Source of the DNA: Rhynochetos jubatus
Lineage: Eukaryota > Chordata > Aves > Eurypygiformes > Rhynochetidae
NCBI GenBank assembly: GCA_027574665.1
Contig: CM050653.1
Span: 15,522,664 to 15,586,663 of the forward strand
DNA: 64,000 nt
Reading direction: 5' to 3'
Shown here piece after piece: positions 50,474-62,280 of this stretch; the first letter of the stretch is position 1, and each line of letters opens with the position of its first letter. The notes beneath the pieces were generated by a model, which saw nothing but the letters and a program-made list of their open reading frames with translations, was not told where the DNA came from and made no database searches. The translations under genes and the position numbers were made by a program.

Positions 50474-51039
50474 GTAAGTGTCACGGGGGACGTGGGGTCT
50501 CAGCCGGGGCGGGCAGCTGCGGGGCTGGGCTGCGGGACTGCCGGGGGCGGACGGCGGCGCCGGCACCGACCTGAGCCCGGCTGGGGGAACTTTCTGCCGG
50601 AGGAGGGAGGCGGCGCGGTCCTCACCCGAGGATCGCCCGCCCTGGCATGGCCTTCCGACTTAATATTTCACTGTTTGGGGTTGTTGTATAAAGCAGGCTG
50701 CTCGTTTTCACTAAATCAGGACAGCCAATTATCTCAATGATGTTTCCTCCCCTAGGCAATTAAATAAGTCTTCCCTTCGATACCTGAAACATAATGAATG
50801 CTTTAAAGCGAAGCCTTTCTTTTCCCCTCTTTCTTTTTCCAAAGTGTAAGATTTCAGGGTATCGTGCCTTTTACTAGCTGTGTGTACCTGCGGGTAGCCC
50901 TCCAACCGGGAGCTCTCTAGACTACCCCTCTCTCAAGACTGCAGTTTACGTGCAACTTGCACAGTGCCAAGAGAGAAGCTGAGCGTCTCTGTGAAGGCTC
51001 AAGACTCCCTTAGAAGAGAGAAATCCCGTAACAAATGAC

Positions 51040-51480
51040 TAATGCAGCTAGTGTACTATCAGGCAGCCCTTGAAAACACAACTAATTAAAAGCAGCGTGC
51101 TCCTCCTTCCCCGAACAATGCCAGGGCACCGTGAATATTTCACTGCATGATGCATTTTTAAAGACGGTCTAATTGTGGGATTGCTTGACGTTTAGCTCTC
51201 ACACATGAAACAGCTCATGTGAGTTTTCTTTTCCCGACGAATCCTGAACAATTATTATTAACTAATTATCAAATATTTACTTTTGCCTGACTGGGTTTTA
51301 AATCAAAGTAATTAAAAGAAGAGAGCACCCTCCGCTTACGCTGGTATATTGTTTTAATAAGGGACCGCAAGTGGAGTGTCATGGAAGAAAGAGTATTAAA
51401 ATCGTGTGTTTTATGATGGAAGTTAATCTCTTTCCCAATATGTTGTGAGAAGGCCGCTTAATTTAATCGGGATGAGCTGC
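51040..51480. promoter_or_regulatory. Candidate conserved noncoding element in NRP1 intron 1
   Basis: The block is dense in homeodomain-type cores (actaattaa near 51079, tctaattg near 51168, aactaattatc near 51260, agtaattaa near 51308, cttaattta near 51458). It also has an E-box pair facing each other in cacatgaaacagctcatgtg (about 51204). It lacks simple repeats and coding frames, a texture typical of deeply conserved developmental enhancers. This is a judgement from motif texture; no alignment was possible. Confidence 0.35.
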
Positions 51481-51829
51481 CTCCTCCAGCACCGTGGCAC
51501 AGGAGCAAAGGCACTAGAGGCGTGTGCCAAGCCCAGCTTGGGGATGCTCCAATAGGTGCACTCTGCTCACCCCCCCAGCCCAGGTGAGGGGTGCAGGGAG
51601 CCGCCTCCCTGGCTCCCACATAAATCAGGACTGCCCCTAGTCCTGCACCCTCTGGGGGTGGGAGACGGGCACCCGGTGCTCTTACTGATCATTTCTCCCC
51701 ATTAAAAGAAGGGGAGTAGTGCAAGTTGCTGGGTAGAAGCCTCCACCATGAGCAGTTAATGGGGTGGCCCTGCTGGAGTCACCAAGGCCATTAACCTCCT
51801 TTGTAACCTACCAGACCTACTAACGCCAC

Positions 51830-52060
51830 CTTCACCTACATGCGCTACTAGTGTCCGCTAAATTAATTCATTAACCTTATTTAGAACTAATGGCCCAAAG
51901 TCGTTAGAAACTGCTCTTCTTAATCAAGTGTGAGAGAGATTGCACAGAGCCAGGGAGTCTAGCAGACCGCATTATCTTATTACACTGTCACTTTCCCAGA
52001 AGTCGCAGATTAAGGAGTGCTGGTGGTAGTGAATCCACCTCAGCGTTCTCTGAAGTGACT
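51830..52060. promoter_or_regulatory. Second candidate regulatory block in NRP1 intron 1
   Basis: This non-repetitive, AT-leaning stretch carries ctaaattaattcattaac, ttaatcaagtg, and a GATA-type attatcttatt, within 1.6 kb of the coding start. Only motif texture supports it. Confidence 0.22.
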
Positions 52061-52565
52061 CTGTCAAGTGACTAGAAGCAGCACTGCTTTATTTCAGGCA
52101 TTTAACAGATGCCAGACTCTGCCATGTTGTTTGCAGGGCCGGAGTGGACTTAATGAGACAGGATCACTTTCTGAGTGTGCTTACACAGGGAGGAAAAGGC
52201 AAGATTCCCTGAGAGCCCCAGACAGCGGATTAGCAAGATCACCAGTGACGGCTTTTGAGCTTTGAGCTGCAACGCCTTTTGTTCTGGTCAGAGGAAAACA
52301 GCCTGTTTTGCAAAGGCAAAGCGGAAATAAATAATAAGATAGCCTTTGCCAGCAACATGCTTAGCAATATCTGGGTTTTGACCATATAGCTGAGTATGTA
52401 TCATCCCCTATATTTCTATAAAGAGTGTAGCTTTATGCATTTTTTATGTGCACTTCCTCATTCATTTCCATTTGACCTGTTTTTCCTGCAATAAAATCCT
52501 GTACATTTATAAAGTCTTGCTGAGACCAGGGAATGCCATTTTGCTTTCACAGGGAATGTTTTTGA

Positions 52566-52589
52566 TACAGTACTGTATACTGTACTGTA
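52566..52589. repeat. 24-base near-palindrome
   Basis: The sequence from tacagtactg to tgtactgta reads the same on the other strand at 11 of 12 base pairs; the only mismatch is T against T at the ninth position from each end. It is built on repeated tactgta units and could extrude as a small cruciform. Confidence 0.7.
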
Positions 52590-52952
52590 TGCATTATTGG
52601 GATGTAGTGATATAGTGTAGTCTTACATTTTAGTGTGGACATTCTTCCTGTCTGTAGTCTACTGTCATATTTTATTGCTCAAAATTAAACAATCAATGGG
52701 TGAAGAAAGTTTTTCCTCCCTGGAGGTCTATAGAAAGAAATCCATAGCAGTAAAAAAAGTCACAAGCCTGCACTGGACAGTGAAGTGAGTAAACATGCAG
52801 GTTGAATTTCCTGTCCCTTTTTATTTTTCCTGTAAACCTTAAAATACAACCGTGGTAATGTTGTCCAAAGGAGCAAGATGCAACATGCCGCATTTCAGAG
52901 TCACACTTAGTGATTCTGGAAACTTTTGCCACTATGTTATTAGAAATAAATT

Positions 52953-52976
52953 GGGGGAGGGAGGGGGGGGGGGGGG
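52953..52976 (+). repeat. G-run, possible G-quadruplex
   Basis: The stretch is ggggg, a, ggg, a, then 14 consecutive G. On the transcribed RNA of NRP1 intron 1 this could form a quadruplex. It is also a site where assembly and length errors are common. Confidence 0.7.
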
Positions 52977-53716
52977 CAGGGACGAAGGGTAGAGGCAAGG
53001 ATGTTGTTCTGCTCCATTACTTTGATGCAGTCCCCAAGCATGAACAAACTTCCTTGAAGGAATAAATAGTGGACGATTTCTGCTTCACTAAAACCACTTT
53101 GTTCTCTGCTAGCCTGGGTTTGAAGAGCACAGATAGTTTCAACCTACCTAGATTTATGGACTGATAAAACAAAGGGAGGGGCTGCTGTGAAAGAGCTTGG
53201 ATCCACCAAAACAATCCCAGTGGTCAGTGACACAGACCAGGCTTATCCCATAGCTGGGCAGGGGGTCAAATGGCATCCTTTCAGCTCTCCTCCCAGCTTT
53301 CCTTAAAACTTTATACTTAACAAGATTATACTTTCTGGAGATAATTGAGTCTTGGACACCCTTCTGAGCCAACATTAACGCTGTTGTGAGGATGCAAGGT
53401 TTTAACACTGTAAGGGGCACTGTTCGCATGGGGCTTTTTAAAAGGTTGCTGTTCAGAAATGGGGTGTCTTCTGTTGTCTGTCCAGCTGCTGGACTTAAGG
53501 ATGAGCATGGAGAGGCAGGCCTCTTTCCTTCGGTAAAACACAGCAGAGATGCTTTTGCCTTAAAGGCATAAGAATGCAGCAAAAGTTTCCTTGAGGAAGG
53601 CTGCAACCCTGCCAGCATTCCCACGGCGGACGGCTGGTTCGTTGCTGCGAGCTGAAACCCAGAGCTTGCCCGGGGGTGGGAACTGAAAAAAGCCAATCTG
53701 TTTCCTTCCCCTGCAG

Positions 53717-53891
53717 ATAAGTGCGGCGACACGATCAAAATTTTGAACCCCGGGTACCTCACCTCTCCCGGCTACCCCCAGTCCTACCACCCCAGCCAAA
53801 AATGCGAGTGGCTGATCCAGGCCCCGGAGCCTTACCAGAGGATCATGATCAACTTCAACCCCCACTTCGACCTGGAGGACCGCGACTGCAA
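53717..53891 (+). CDS. NRP1: Neuropilin-1, coding exon 2 (N-terminal part of CUB domain a1)
   Basis: The exon completes Asp23 and runs to two bases of Lys81, so it is phase 1 in and phase 2 out. It is bounded by a pyrimidine-rich acceptor (CCTTCCCCTGCAG) and a GTAAGT donor. The peptide includes DKCGDTIKILNPGYLTSPGY and then PQSYHPSQKCEWLIQAPEPY, ending in FDLEDRDCK. This is the first half of CUB domain a1, part of the semaphorin-binding a1/a2 region. Cys25 and Cys52 should form the first CUB disulfide; Cys80 should pair with a cysteine in exon 3, which is not in the window. There is no frameshift or stop. NRP2 is the closest alternative, but the KILNPGYLTSPGYP and APEPYQRIMINFNPHF segments fit NRP1. 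Confidence 0.96.
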
Positions 53892-56800
53892 GTAAGTGCG
53901 GGCGCCGCGCTCCGGAGCACCACGGCGCCACCTGCCGGCCCGCTGCCGCCGCCGCCCCGCGCATCCCCCGCCGCGCTGGGCTCTGCGGGGCTCCGCGCCC
54001 GGGGCCGGTCCCCGCCGCTGCCGAGGGGCTGTGCCGGTGTTTGCTGCGGCCAGATGCGGGAAGTGCTCGGTGGAGCATCCTTCGGCGGGGCGGGGTGGGG
54101 TGAGGGAGGCGGGATAGGTTTAAAAAGGTGTTTGCAACTTTTTGAGCTTTATACAATGCACTTGAATTCTGTCTGCCTGATGGGAGAGGCAAGTGAATGA
54201 TGGTGATGACGTGCGTTATGGGGGTGCGATTTAGGGTGAGGCACTGTTGCGTGGTTGTTGGCCTGCTTGCATTTTTGAGTAAGTCTCTGGAGTTTTAAAA
54301 ATAGTTCCTTTTCATTTTATATCCCCAGAGCTACAAACAGACAAATAGCTGAATTCTCTTAACACAGAGTTAGTCTGGCATTTATTCTCACCCATTACCG
54401 GGCAGTGGACTGCAGGACTGATAGTCGTGTTTCCCCTTTCTCACTTTGCTGCTGATTTATAGACAGTAGTTCTTTTTCCCCCTCCTCCTGCTCTACTGTA
54501 GTGCCCTGAGAGGAGAAAAGAGACAGCTGAGACTCCCTTTGCTCCCCTGGGCTGGCATTCCCTTCAACTTTCTGTTTCCAAGTGTGAGAAGAGGGATCAG
54601 AGCCTCCCAGAAGCTGTACTCCACTTTTCCCCAAATCTGTAAACCACATAGCTTGCACAAGGCAACACATGGTCAGATCATTCCCCTGTTCAACATATCC
54701 TCTAAATTCAACCTCCTTGTTTCATGAAGAAAATATTTTAGTGGTTCATTATTTAAAAATTTCTCAAGTATCATGGGGTTTTCATTCCCTTCTGACAACT
54801 GCAAGAGAGAGTTATTGGTCATTTACGCTACCATCGAGGTTAGAAAGAGACTAAACTCAGTAGCCATTGGTGTTTAGCATTTTATGGCAGTTTTCAAGAT
54901 TTTGCAAGATTTGATCCTGTAAAATGATGCTCAGCATCATCAGGAGTGGTTGTAACATACCATAGGGTTAGAGTGCTGGACTTGGGGACAGAGTGACTGT
55001 ACTCAAGCACTTAATTTTTACTATGAATATCTTTGTTTCTATTATTTAATAAATTGATTACTTAGATCACTATTATTGACTTCCCTTAACATGAAATTCT
55101 TTAATGATGCAGTGTGTTGCTTAGTTGCATTTTTGGGGTTTTTTTAATAATCTCTTACACATCAGCATTTCAGTGCCATAGCTGAGTGATAATGCAGGAA
55201 ACCCCTGTGCTCATAAAACTAAACTGACTCTTCATTAAAATGAATTTTTACTGTGGTGTTGAAGCTGCAGCTCATATTCACACCATATGTTCACACGCTG
55301 ACTTCCCATTCTTTAATTTTTAATTTGCTGAACTCAGGCAATGATTCACTTCCCTGTGTCTTCTTGATACAGGTTTTGGTTTCCTTCTGTGGGACAGTGC
55401 TAATGCTTTAAAATGTTTGTCTGTCTCTTAGATAGAGATTAGGAAATTAAATCAAGCATATTTCAGTGTCAAATCCTTTTTGTTCCTTGCTAGAATACAT
55501 GTTTTTCCAATGCTATAAAACCAACATGGTCTTTGACAGCAGTAAAGTGGTGTACAGCATACAATTATTTGAAGAACAAGTAATCTTTGTGGCATAGTGG
55601 TGTGCTAAACAGTGCTAGACTGAGCTGAACTGGGTCCAGGGAAGGGATTGACTCCCTCCCTCCATTGCTCCCTTCTCAATATTCATTGTCCACTCTCCCT
55701 CTTGCTTTATTTCTTCCTCTGAAAGGGGGCCCAAGTGCTGTAATGAGATGGTGGTGGGTGGAAGGAAGTCTCTAAACAGCATTGTTTGCATTGTCTTTGC
55801 AGCATGCAGTGGTGATAACTTTACAGTTATTTGGTCTATGCTGAAATGCTAATCTTCTAGGCTATGCTAAATTACTCATCTGCTACTTTACTTATTTTTA
55901 AAATTACTCTTTATAACTGGAGAGGGATTGTATTTGTGCCAAAAAACTTAGGACCAGAATAATAGAAAATGAGTTCAGCAACTGGAATTTGTCAACAATC
56001 TCTGTGGTTTGAAATTTCAGCGTCTTACTTACAAAATTCACATTCCTTGTACCAAGTATTGGGTACAAGAGGAGATTAATGCAATAAAACATATTGCAAG
56101 ATTTTTTTAGTTTTGCAGCTAAGTAGATTTTGATTTTCTAATATACTTAGTATATTAGCAAGCCAGTCTGAAATCTAGAAAGGCGCAATTTAGGTTACAC
56201 TTTAGTTTATTGAAAGGTTTAGCACTGGAAATTAATAAGCACTTAAATATGAAATGCAGATAGAAAATGAGAGATAGGGGAATTCATGTCTGGGAACAAA
56301 AAATGCCCCACACAATTAGAGTAGACCAGAGGAGAAGATTAGCTTGCTGGCCTAGCTCCCAAAATCCTCTTTATAATGCTGTTCATTGCATCTTAGACCT
56401 TAGTTAGCGTTGGAAACAACTTTAATAACAAGGACCCCCTGAGCTCAGGGAGGGAAACAGTTTGACTTTGGAAAGGTTACCTTCTTGTTCTGTAGTGTCA
56501 ACAAGAAAATCAAGAGACCTTATCTAACTTTCTTAAATATTATGCTATAAAGAGGGCTAGATGTGTTGAAATGTAAAACTGGTGAAAGGTTGATTCCCTG
56601 AGGAAAATCAAAAGCAGAGAATCTAAGTATTAGCTGTACTGAAGCTGTTCCCAGTTAGTCTCTTTGTACGTTAGGGTTTGGAATTAATTTAAAAAAATAT
56701 GCCCTTGATTTACCTACTTATTATGCTATGTTTTAATGAATAAGTATTTCTCAAATGACTCCTAATAAAATTCATGTATGTATGATTTTCTGACAATCAG

Positions 56801-58279
56801 AACTGTTTGAGTTGTTTTAAATTTCAAGCAAACATGGTGAAAATCCCTATTTCTCTGGAGGCATTCCAAAGGACTCAACTTTCACAGTTTTGAAGAATAA
56901 AGATACGCAAATAATTAAAAATATGTTCACACAAGCTAGGTTCATCTAATAAAAAAGTCTAGCCAGAACTACTGAACCAGCATAATGGAAATACTGAATC
57001 TCGACGGGAAGTATACAATCATGTCAACCACAGATTGTTATCAAGGACATACATAATGAAAAAATACAGTCTCTTTTTAGCTTTTAACTCTAATGAGTGT
57101 TATGCCTCCTCTTCAGGAGCCTGAGGAACAGAAATTATGGTTGTACTTTAAGAGAAAACTGGTTTCTGGTTGCCGTTTTGCCGTTTCCCAAGCAAGCCCA
57201 AATAATAGCCATGCATTTTTGGAGTCAGGAACATGGTTAGAATGAATAGAAGAGACAAAACATATGGCTACATATTAGTTAAAATGCTCCGGTGCTTGTT
57301 GCATGTGGTAAATGCTTTTCAGCACTTTGCGCAAGCTGCATAAGTCTCGTGTTGCTGAAGTATCCTACTGTGTAAATGTAGCCATCTTGAATCTAGTAAA
57401 ACTTTATACCTAGATAATAAACAAGAATGTCACTGATACAGTACTTTGAATTTATGGAACTTTTCCGGTTTCCCAGCAATGCACACTATCAGCATGATAA
57501 TTTATAATGGTTTGTGACAAATGTTGCTGAGCAAAGAGGTGTGTGGTTACATTCAGATCAGATGTCATTATCTAGGGAGCAATAAAAATTTCACAGACAC
57601 TAGGTTAAAAACATTAAGAAAATGAATGTGAAGCTTCAGAAGAAAAGGGCTTAAGAAAGGTGGAGGGTTGGGTAGAGAAAGCCCAATAGTGGTTTCCTTA
57701 CTGACAAATTATTGACTTTGTTGCCAGACTTGACCGTATTGTTTTACAAGGTTTTCATAGATATACCACACAACACAATTGTTTTATCGGCCATCATTTA
57801 TAGATGTAGAGAGTAAATACCATCCTTAGTTGACAACTATAGAGTGTATACATGATGCTGTCAAATCACTTGGAATGGAAAAATTGCCCATTTTGGAAAC
57901 ATTCATGTTGTAGGAGAAATGTCAAAGATAATTATTCTTTGTGGTGTATTTACCAGGAATTAGTTAGACTGATGATATTAGAACTCTATAGAAATTGCAG
58001 TCAGTTATGGAATACAGGCAAAAAATATCTATGTTTATTTACACAGAAGAAAACAGCTCCTCCAGATCCTTGAATGAGGAAGAAAGCATAGCTATCCAGA
58101 CCTACAGAGTGAAACTGTAGCCCCATGGAACTCCTATAGACCTTAATGATGTTAGAAATTCATCCATCCATTTTATTTCTAAATAATGTCAATGGATTTA
58201 TGCTACAAATCTGTAGGTATAACAAACTGACGCTGGTAAAATAAACAGGAGCAAGGCAAGACACAGCTCATTCTTTCTT

Positions 58280-59690
58280 TAGTTTCTGCAAAGTTTAAAC
58301 TTTCATTTGCTTTTGTCTAAATCTCGGTTCCTATTCTTCCATGCAGCGAGGTCTACTTTGTGCAGACTTTGTGCCTCATGCTTCCCTTGTGCAGAGGCAG
58401 TTTGAGCCCTTTGGGTTGAGATCTGCCTGTAAAGGACATCAAGGACATCCAGCCTTGCCTGTCAGAAGGGTCCTGAAAATGGCTGCACATGGTAGTTGCT
58501 TTCTGACTGCCCAGAGGTGAGGCTAGAGCGTGGCTCTGGCCTTTCCAGCCCTAAACCACCCCCACGGACTGCACCAAGGACTGCATCGGGTGTGATGGAG
58601 GGTCTGGGCCCAATGCAGTTATTGAAAGCGATGGGCGTTTTGCCCTCCAATTCCACAGAGCTGTCTTCTTCGAGGCTGTGAGGAAGGGTGCAGCACAGGT
58701 CCTGTACTACTGGTTTATGACTGTATCAGTCGTTTTGATGGTAAATGTCAGTCAGAGCTTCCTGATTCCCTCTCCTTCACTGCTGCTGAGCGTGGCAGGC
58801 AGGGAAGTGACTGCAGCTGACAACACGAGGTAAGCAGCAGAGATAGCGAAGGAGCAGATTCGTTCAGGCCTGTGAGAGGCAGGGATCATATTTGCACATG
58901 GTCATGCAGAGAAGTCTGAAAGAGCCAAGGCCTGAGCTTTCAAACATAAATATGTTTTTAATGGCCTGGCCCCTCTCCTCTAGGCATTGGCATCGAGCTT
59001 TTAGCGATTTGCCTCAGGATGAGGCACCCAAGAGAGGTGAGACTGCCCCCTTCTCACCTACTGAAGGCAGCTGGCAGGACACCCACACTGATGGGTTTGC
59101 TCTGATTTGAATGTACTAAATCACCCAGCCCACTCACCTTGAGCCACCCCACCACATACTTCACCGCAGGGAGGCCAGCAAGGGCCTGAACGTCTGTCAA
59201 AGGTAAGTTGGACACAGCCATGAGCAGAACGTGGGACCCAGCACCGACCCCCTGGGAAGGTCATACACCAAGCACAGGGGCAGCTTTTCCACCTGCTTCT
59301 CTCTCAAAAATCTGTCCCTCGAAAGTTGTTTGGTGTTGCTGAGAGATTTTTTTGGGAGTACTAAAGGGATGAAGGGACCATCCTTCATTCTGTCCCCAAA
59401 ACAAGTATTTTTGGCATAGTTTAGGATGAGTCTTTGCAATGGATTTGAGGGACCTGTGATATCTGATGTTTCTGGGTGCAATTTGAGGGCTTTTCTCTAT
59501 ATAAAGTACACAAAAGGCTTTCTCTGGGAGCATGTTGTTAGACTCCAGACAGCCCTGTTGGTGACCACTGCTATTTCATACCCTCTGGGAGGCTACAGTA
59601 GGCCATGCCAAGGAAAGGGCTCAGCCCAGAACCTGCTCAGGACCAGGGAAGTGAAAAACACTTGTTGCAGTAGACACAGAGCATGTTAAC
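58280..59690. repeat. Unidentified GC-richer block in intron 2, possible old repeat
   Basis: This 1.4 kb stretch has higher GC and longer open frames on both strands than the AT-rich intron around it, which suggests an inserted element. On the minus strand near 59240 a frame reads PRGSVLGP, which resembles the GVPQGSVLGP region of LINE reverse transcriptases, but I could not extend the similarity. It also has a short tandem of aaggacatc (58432-58450) and a 14-base palindrome, aaagtttaaacttt (58290-58303). The identity is unknown. Confidence 0.25.
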
Positions 59691-60829
59691 ACACAGACAC
59701 ACACAAAAATAGTACTTTTTCTTAACTTAAAGGTTCTGGATCATAAAAGTATATACAAGTATGTGCTCTTTGCTACAGGATTCAGCATGTATTTGCACAC
59801 AAGTATCGGATGAAAGTATCTAAAGATAATGCTGATATTTTATTGTGCCTTAGAGACAAAATAGGAGTTGAAAGAAGGTGTAGATTATATTGTTTTTCTG
59901 ATTACACAGTGTAATAAACTGAGTCTTTTGTTGTCTATCCAAGCAGTTAACTCTTGTGAAAGTCTCTATTGTCAAACTGTTTAACAATTCTTTCTTTTAG
60001 AGTAGCGGTTTGGGTTTGAGTTTTCTTAGGAAAAGGTACTAGGGAAATCATGACCAAACTGTCTGCTCACAGCTAGAGAGTCTGCACTTGCCTGCATTCA
60101 AGGCTGTGGTGTTGGATGCAGAGCCTGGTTTTGCATGTGTATGCGTGCATTCCCAGGCACAGCAGTCTTGACTTGGTTGTCTGTACAGTAGCACATTAAA
60201 ATTACAACAATGATCATATGCTGTTAATCCTGAGAGTTAAGTGAACTGTAGGGACAATTCTGTCTTGATGTGCTACAATAAGATGCCCTTCAGAGAGGAA
60301 GAAATTTGAGGGTCAAATATGGATTCCCATGAGCATAATCCTTCATACTTTCTGTGGACAGAGATAGACAAATTCAGAGCAGAGGACTGAGTCCTTTCTG
60401 AATTGAAACCCAGAGTCATTGGCAATAGCCCCATCAAACACTCATTATGTTTTCAGTCAAGCCCACCCTGCACTCCTCTCCACCCCCTCGCCTACGCTAA
60501 TGTAATTTAAAAAAAAGCCCTATATGTTGCTGAAAAATAGTTTCTTAATTAGAACTTATTGCAAGCTATAACATTGGTTCATAAATTGATAATTATGATA
60601 TAGAGATTTTTATACAGCTGATGTAAAACCAAATTAAATTATATTCTTTTGTAGTATTTCCAAAGAATGAAATTATGTCTGAAAACAGGATATACATGCA
60701 CTCACATGCATATGTCTAGACTACTATATCACACAGAACTACCGGAATATAGACATATGCACTTCTTTAAGACTGTGCATACATACACACATTTATGCAT
60801 ATAGTATAGATTTCTTAGTTTATGTAGAA

Positions 60830-61010
60830 GTTCCTAAAGTAAATCTACTAATTAAAGTGCTAATACCCATCTTAAGGCTGATAATTAGGTATAAAGAGAA
60901 AAGGAGACAGGATTAGTGTTCAGATCATGTTCCAAATGCCTCTTAATTGGGTGTTTGTAATCAATCCTGATTGCAAGAGGCAGTGGTTTGGCAGAATAAA
61001 GAATGAAAAA
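60830..61010. promoter_or_regulatory. Candidate regulatory block in NRP1 intron 2
   Basis: Clustered ATTA-type cores (ctactaattaaag, ctgataattagg, cttaattggg, gtaatcaatcctgattg) lie in a non-repetitive stretch with no open frame. This is texture only, with no alignment. Confidence 0.22.
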
Positions 61011-61929
61011 GGCTTAGCACTACTATTTTCCTGTTAGTTGACTTGGCTGTAGTATTTAGGTCAGGATCCAGTGTCAAACAAGGTAATTTTGTCAGCCTTA
61101 GCGATCCTCATAAAACATCTAAAAATCTTTTCTAATGACATTTTTTCAAGCTAAAAACTCTCTCAAGCTAGGGAGTTATTTTTATCCAGAATCTTAAAAA
61201 GTGTTTTCAAGTTAACCACAGAAAAGACTTTGTTCTCCTGGCCTTCATCCACCACTGACTTCTGAAATCAGGTCTGAGTTCACTGTGGGTCTTTCATTGC
61301 ATTGACCTTGGCACTTTTCTCACCAAGCCACAGTTTTCCATCACAAAACCACACAGCTTGGTATAATGATTATTTCTTTATCCCAAGTAACCAAACAATT
61401 TTTTAAACAGGGTGACAGATTTCCCTCTTGCACTGTGGGAAGCAAGCACCTGGCCATTTCCAAATAGAGTTTTAATGAACTTCCTGAAGGAGATTTGAGG
61501 GAAGTTTAATAAGTCACCTGCCAAATTTTTGGGAGCATAGGTCATTTGCTTTTCTGTAGGAATTCACAAAAATGTGAGAATAACCCCCTTCCCAAGTCCT
61601 AAACTTCCATGGAGGAAATTGATTTTCATGGGTAGTGTCAAAGGTTTTTAAAAACGTAACGTCAAAAAATCAAATTTCTGATTGTTTCTCACACATAAGG
61701 TACTGTGAAACTCTGTGATCCACAAAGCTAGTTGTGAACTGTGTGAGCTTTATAATAATTCTTTTAAACAGAAAAGGATTGTACATACTTAGACTCATCT
61801 TGCATGTTAATAGCATTACAAGTATTTTACGTAATGCTATAAAATGAAGAATTTAGATGGCTCAAAAGGACCATTGAGAAAATATCTCCATATGTGGAAG
61901 AGACACCCATTTGACATGTTGATTTCTTC

Positions 61930-62280
61930 CAGAAGAAACTATGCACATCCCAGAAGCACAGTAACCAGCTGTTGTACAGGAGAAACTGGGCGGTTGTCTG
62001 CTGCTTTCCACGCTGATGTGGAGCTGCAGTGGCCCCATGCCTCCCCTAAATGCAGATGGACCAAGCCTCACACTGCATGAGAGCCTGGGTTAATCCCTTC
62101 CTTACACTGCCAGCTGCCTGAGCTCACATTTGCCCTGTGGGCTGCTCCATGCCCCCATGTGAAGACACAGCCCAACAGATCTCTGGGGTGGGAGGGGAGT
62201 TGGAGCACCTCACTGCAGGGGGTGGGGCATGCACTGCCTTCCCAGCTCAGCCCTGGGCTGGGGCCATGCCCCACTACTTT
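61930..62280. other. Short GC-richer intronic stretch, nothing recognised
   Basis: This stretch is GC-richer than its surroundings and carries several overlapping short open frames on both strands, none recognisable. It may be an old transposon fragment. Confidence 0.2.

Larger units (their letters stand above)
48820..50680 (+). promoter_or_regulatory. NRP1: CpG-island promoter and 5'UTR region of NRP1
   Basis: After about 48 kb of AT-rich sequence, the composition turns strongly GC- and CpG-rich here, with the densest part at about 49250-50000 and 50460-50640. No TATA box precedes the coding exon, and at least one GC box (gggcgg at 49562) is present, as in a TATA-less CpG-island promoter. 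The transcription start cannot be fixed from sequence alone; it probably lies within about 49.2-50.1 kb. The very long open frames on both strands here result from low stop-codon frequency in GC-rich DNA, not from genes. Confidence 0.85.
50474..53716 (+). other. NRP1: NRP1 intron 1
   Basis: This 3,243-base phase-1 intron runs from GTAAGT to CCCTGCAG. It starts in the CpG island and becomes AT-rich after about 50680. It holds a probable conserved regulatory block (51040-51480), a near-palindrome (52566-52589) and a G-run (52953-52976). No additional exon or recognisable transposon was seen. The short open frames at 53154-53762 on the minus strand overlap exon 2 and are shadows. Confidence 0.9.

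Noticed and set aside
48793..50484. 563-codon open frame on the minus strand across the NRP1 CpG island
   Set aside because: Pro/Arg/Ser-rich product with no domain, opposite the NRP1 promoter and overlapping coding exon 1. Long frames on several strands here reflect GC-rich DNA with few stop codons.
53154..54192. Minus-strand frames of about 200 codons over NRP1 exon 2
   Set aside because: They are antisense shadows of exon 2 and its GC-rich flanks.
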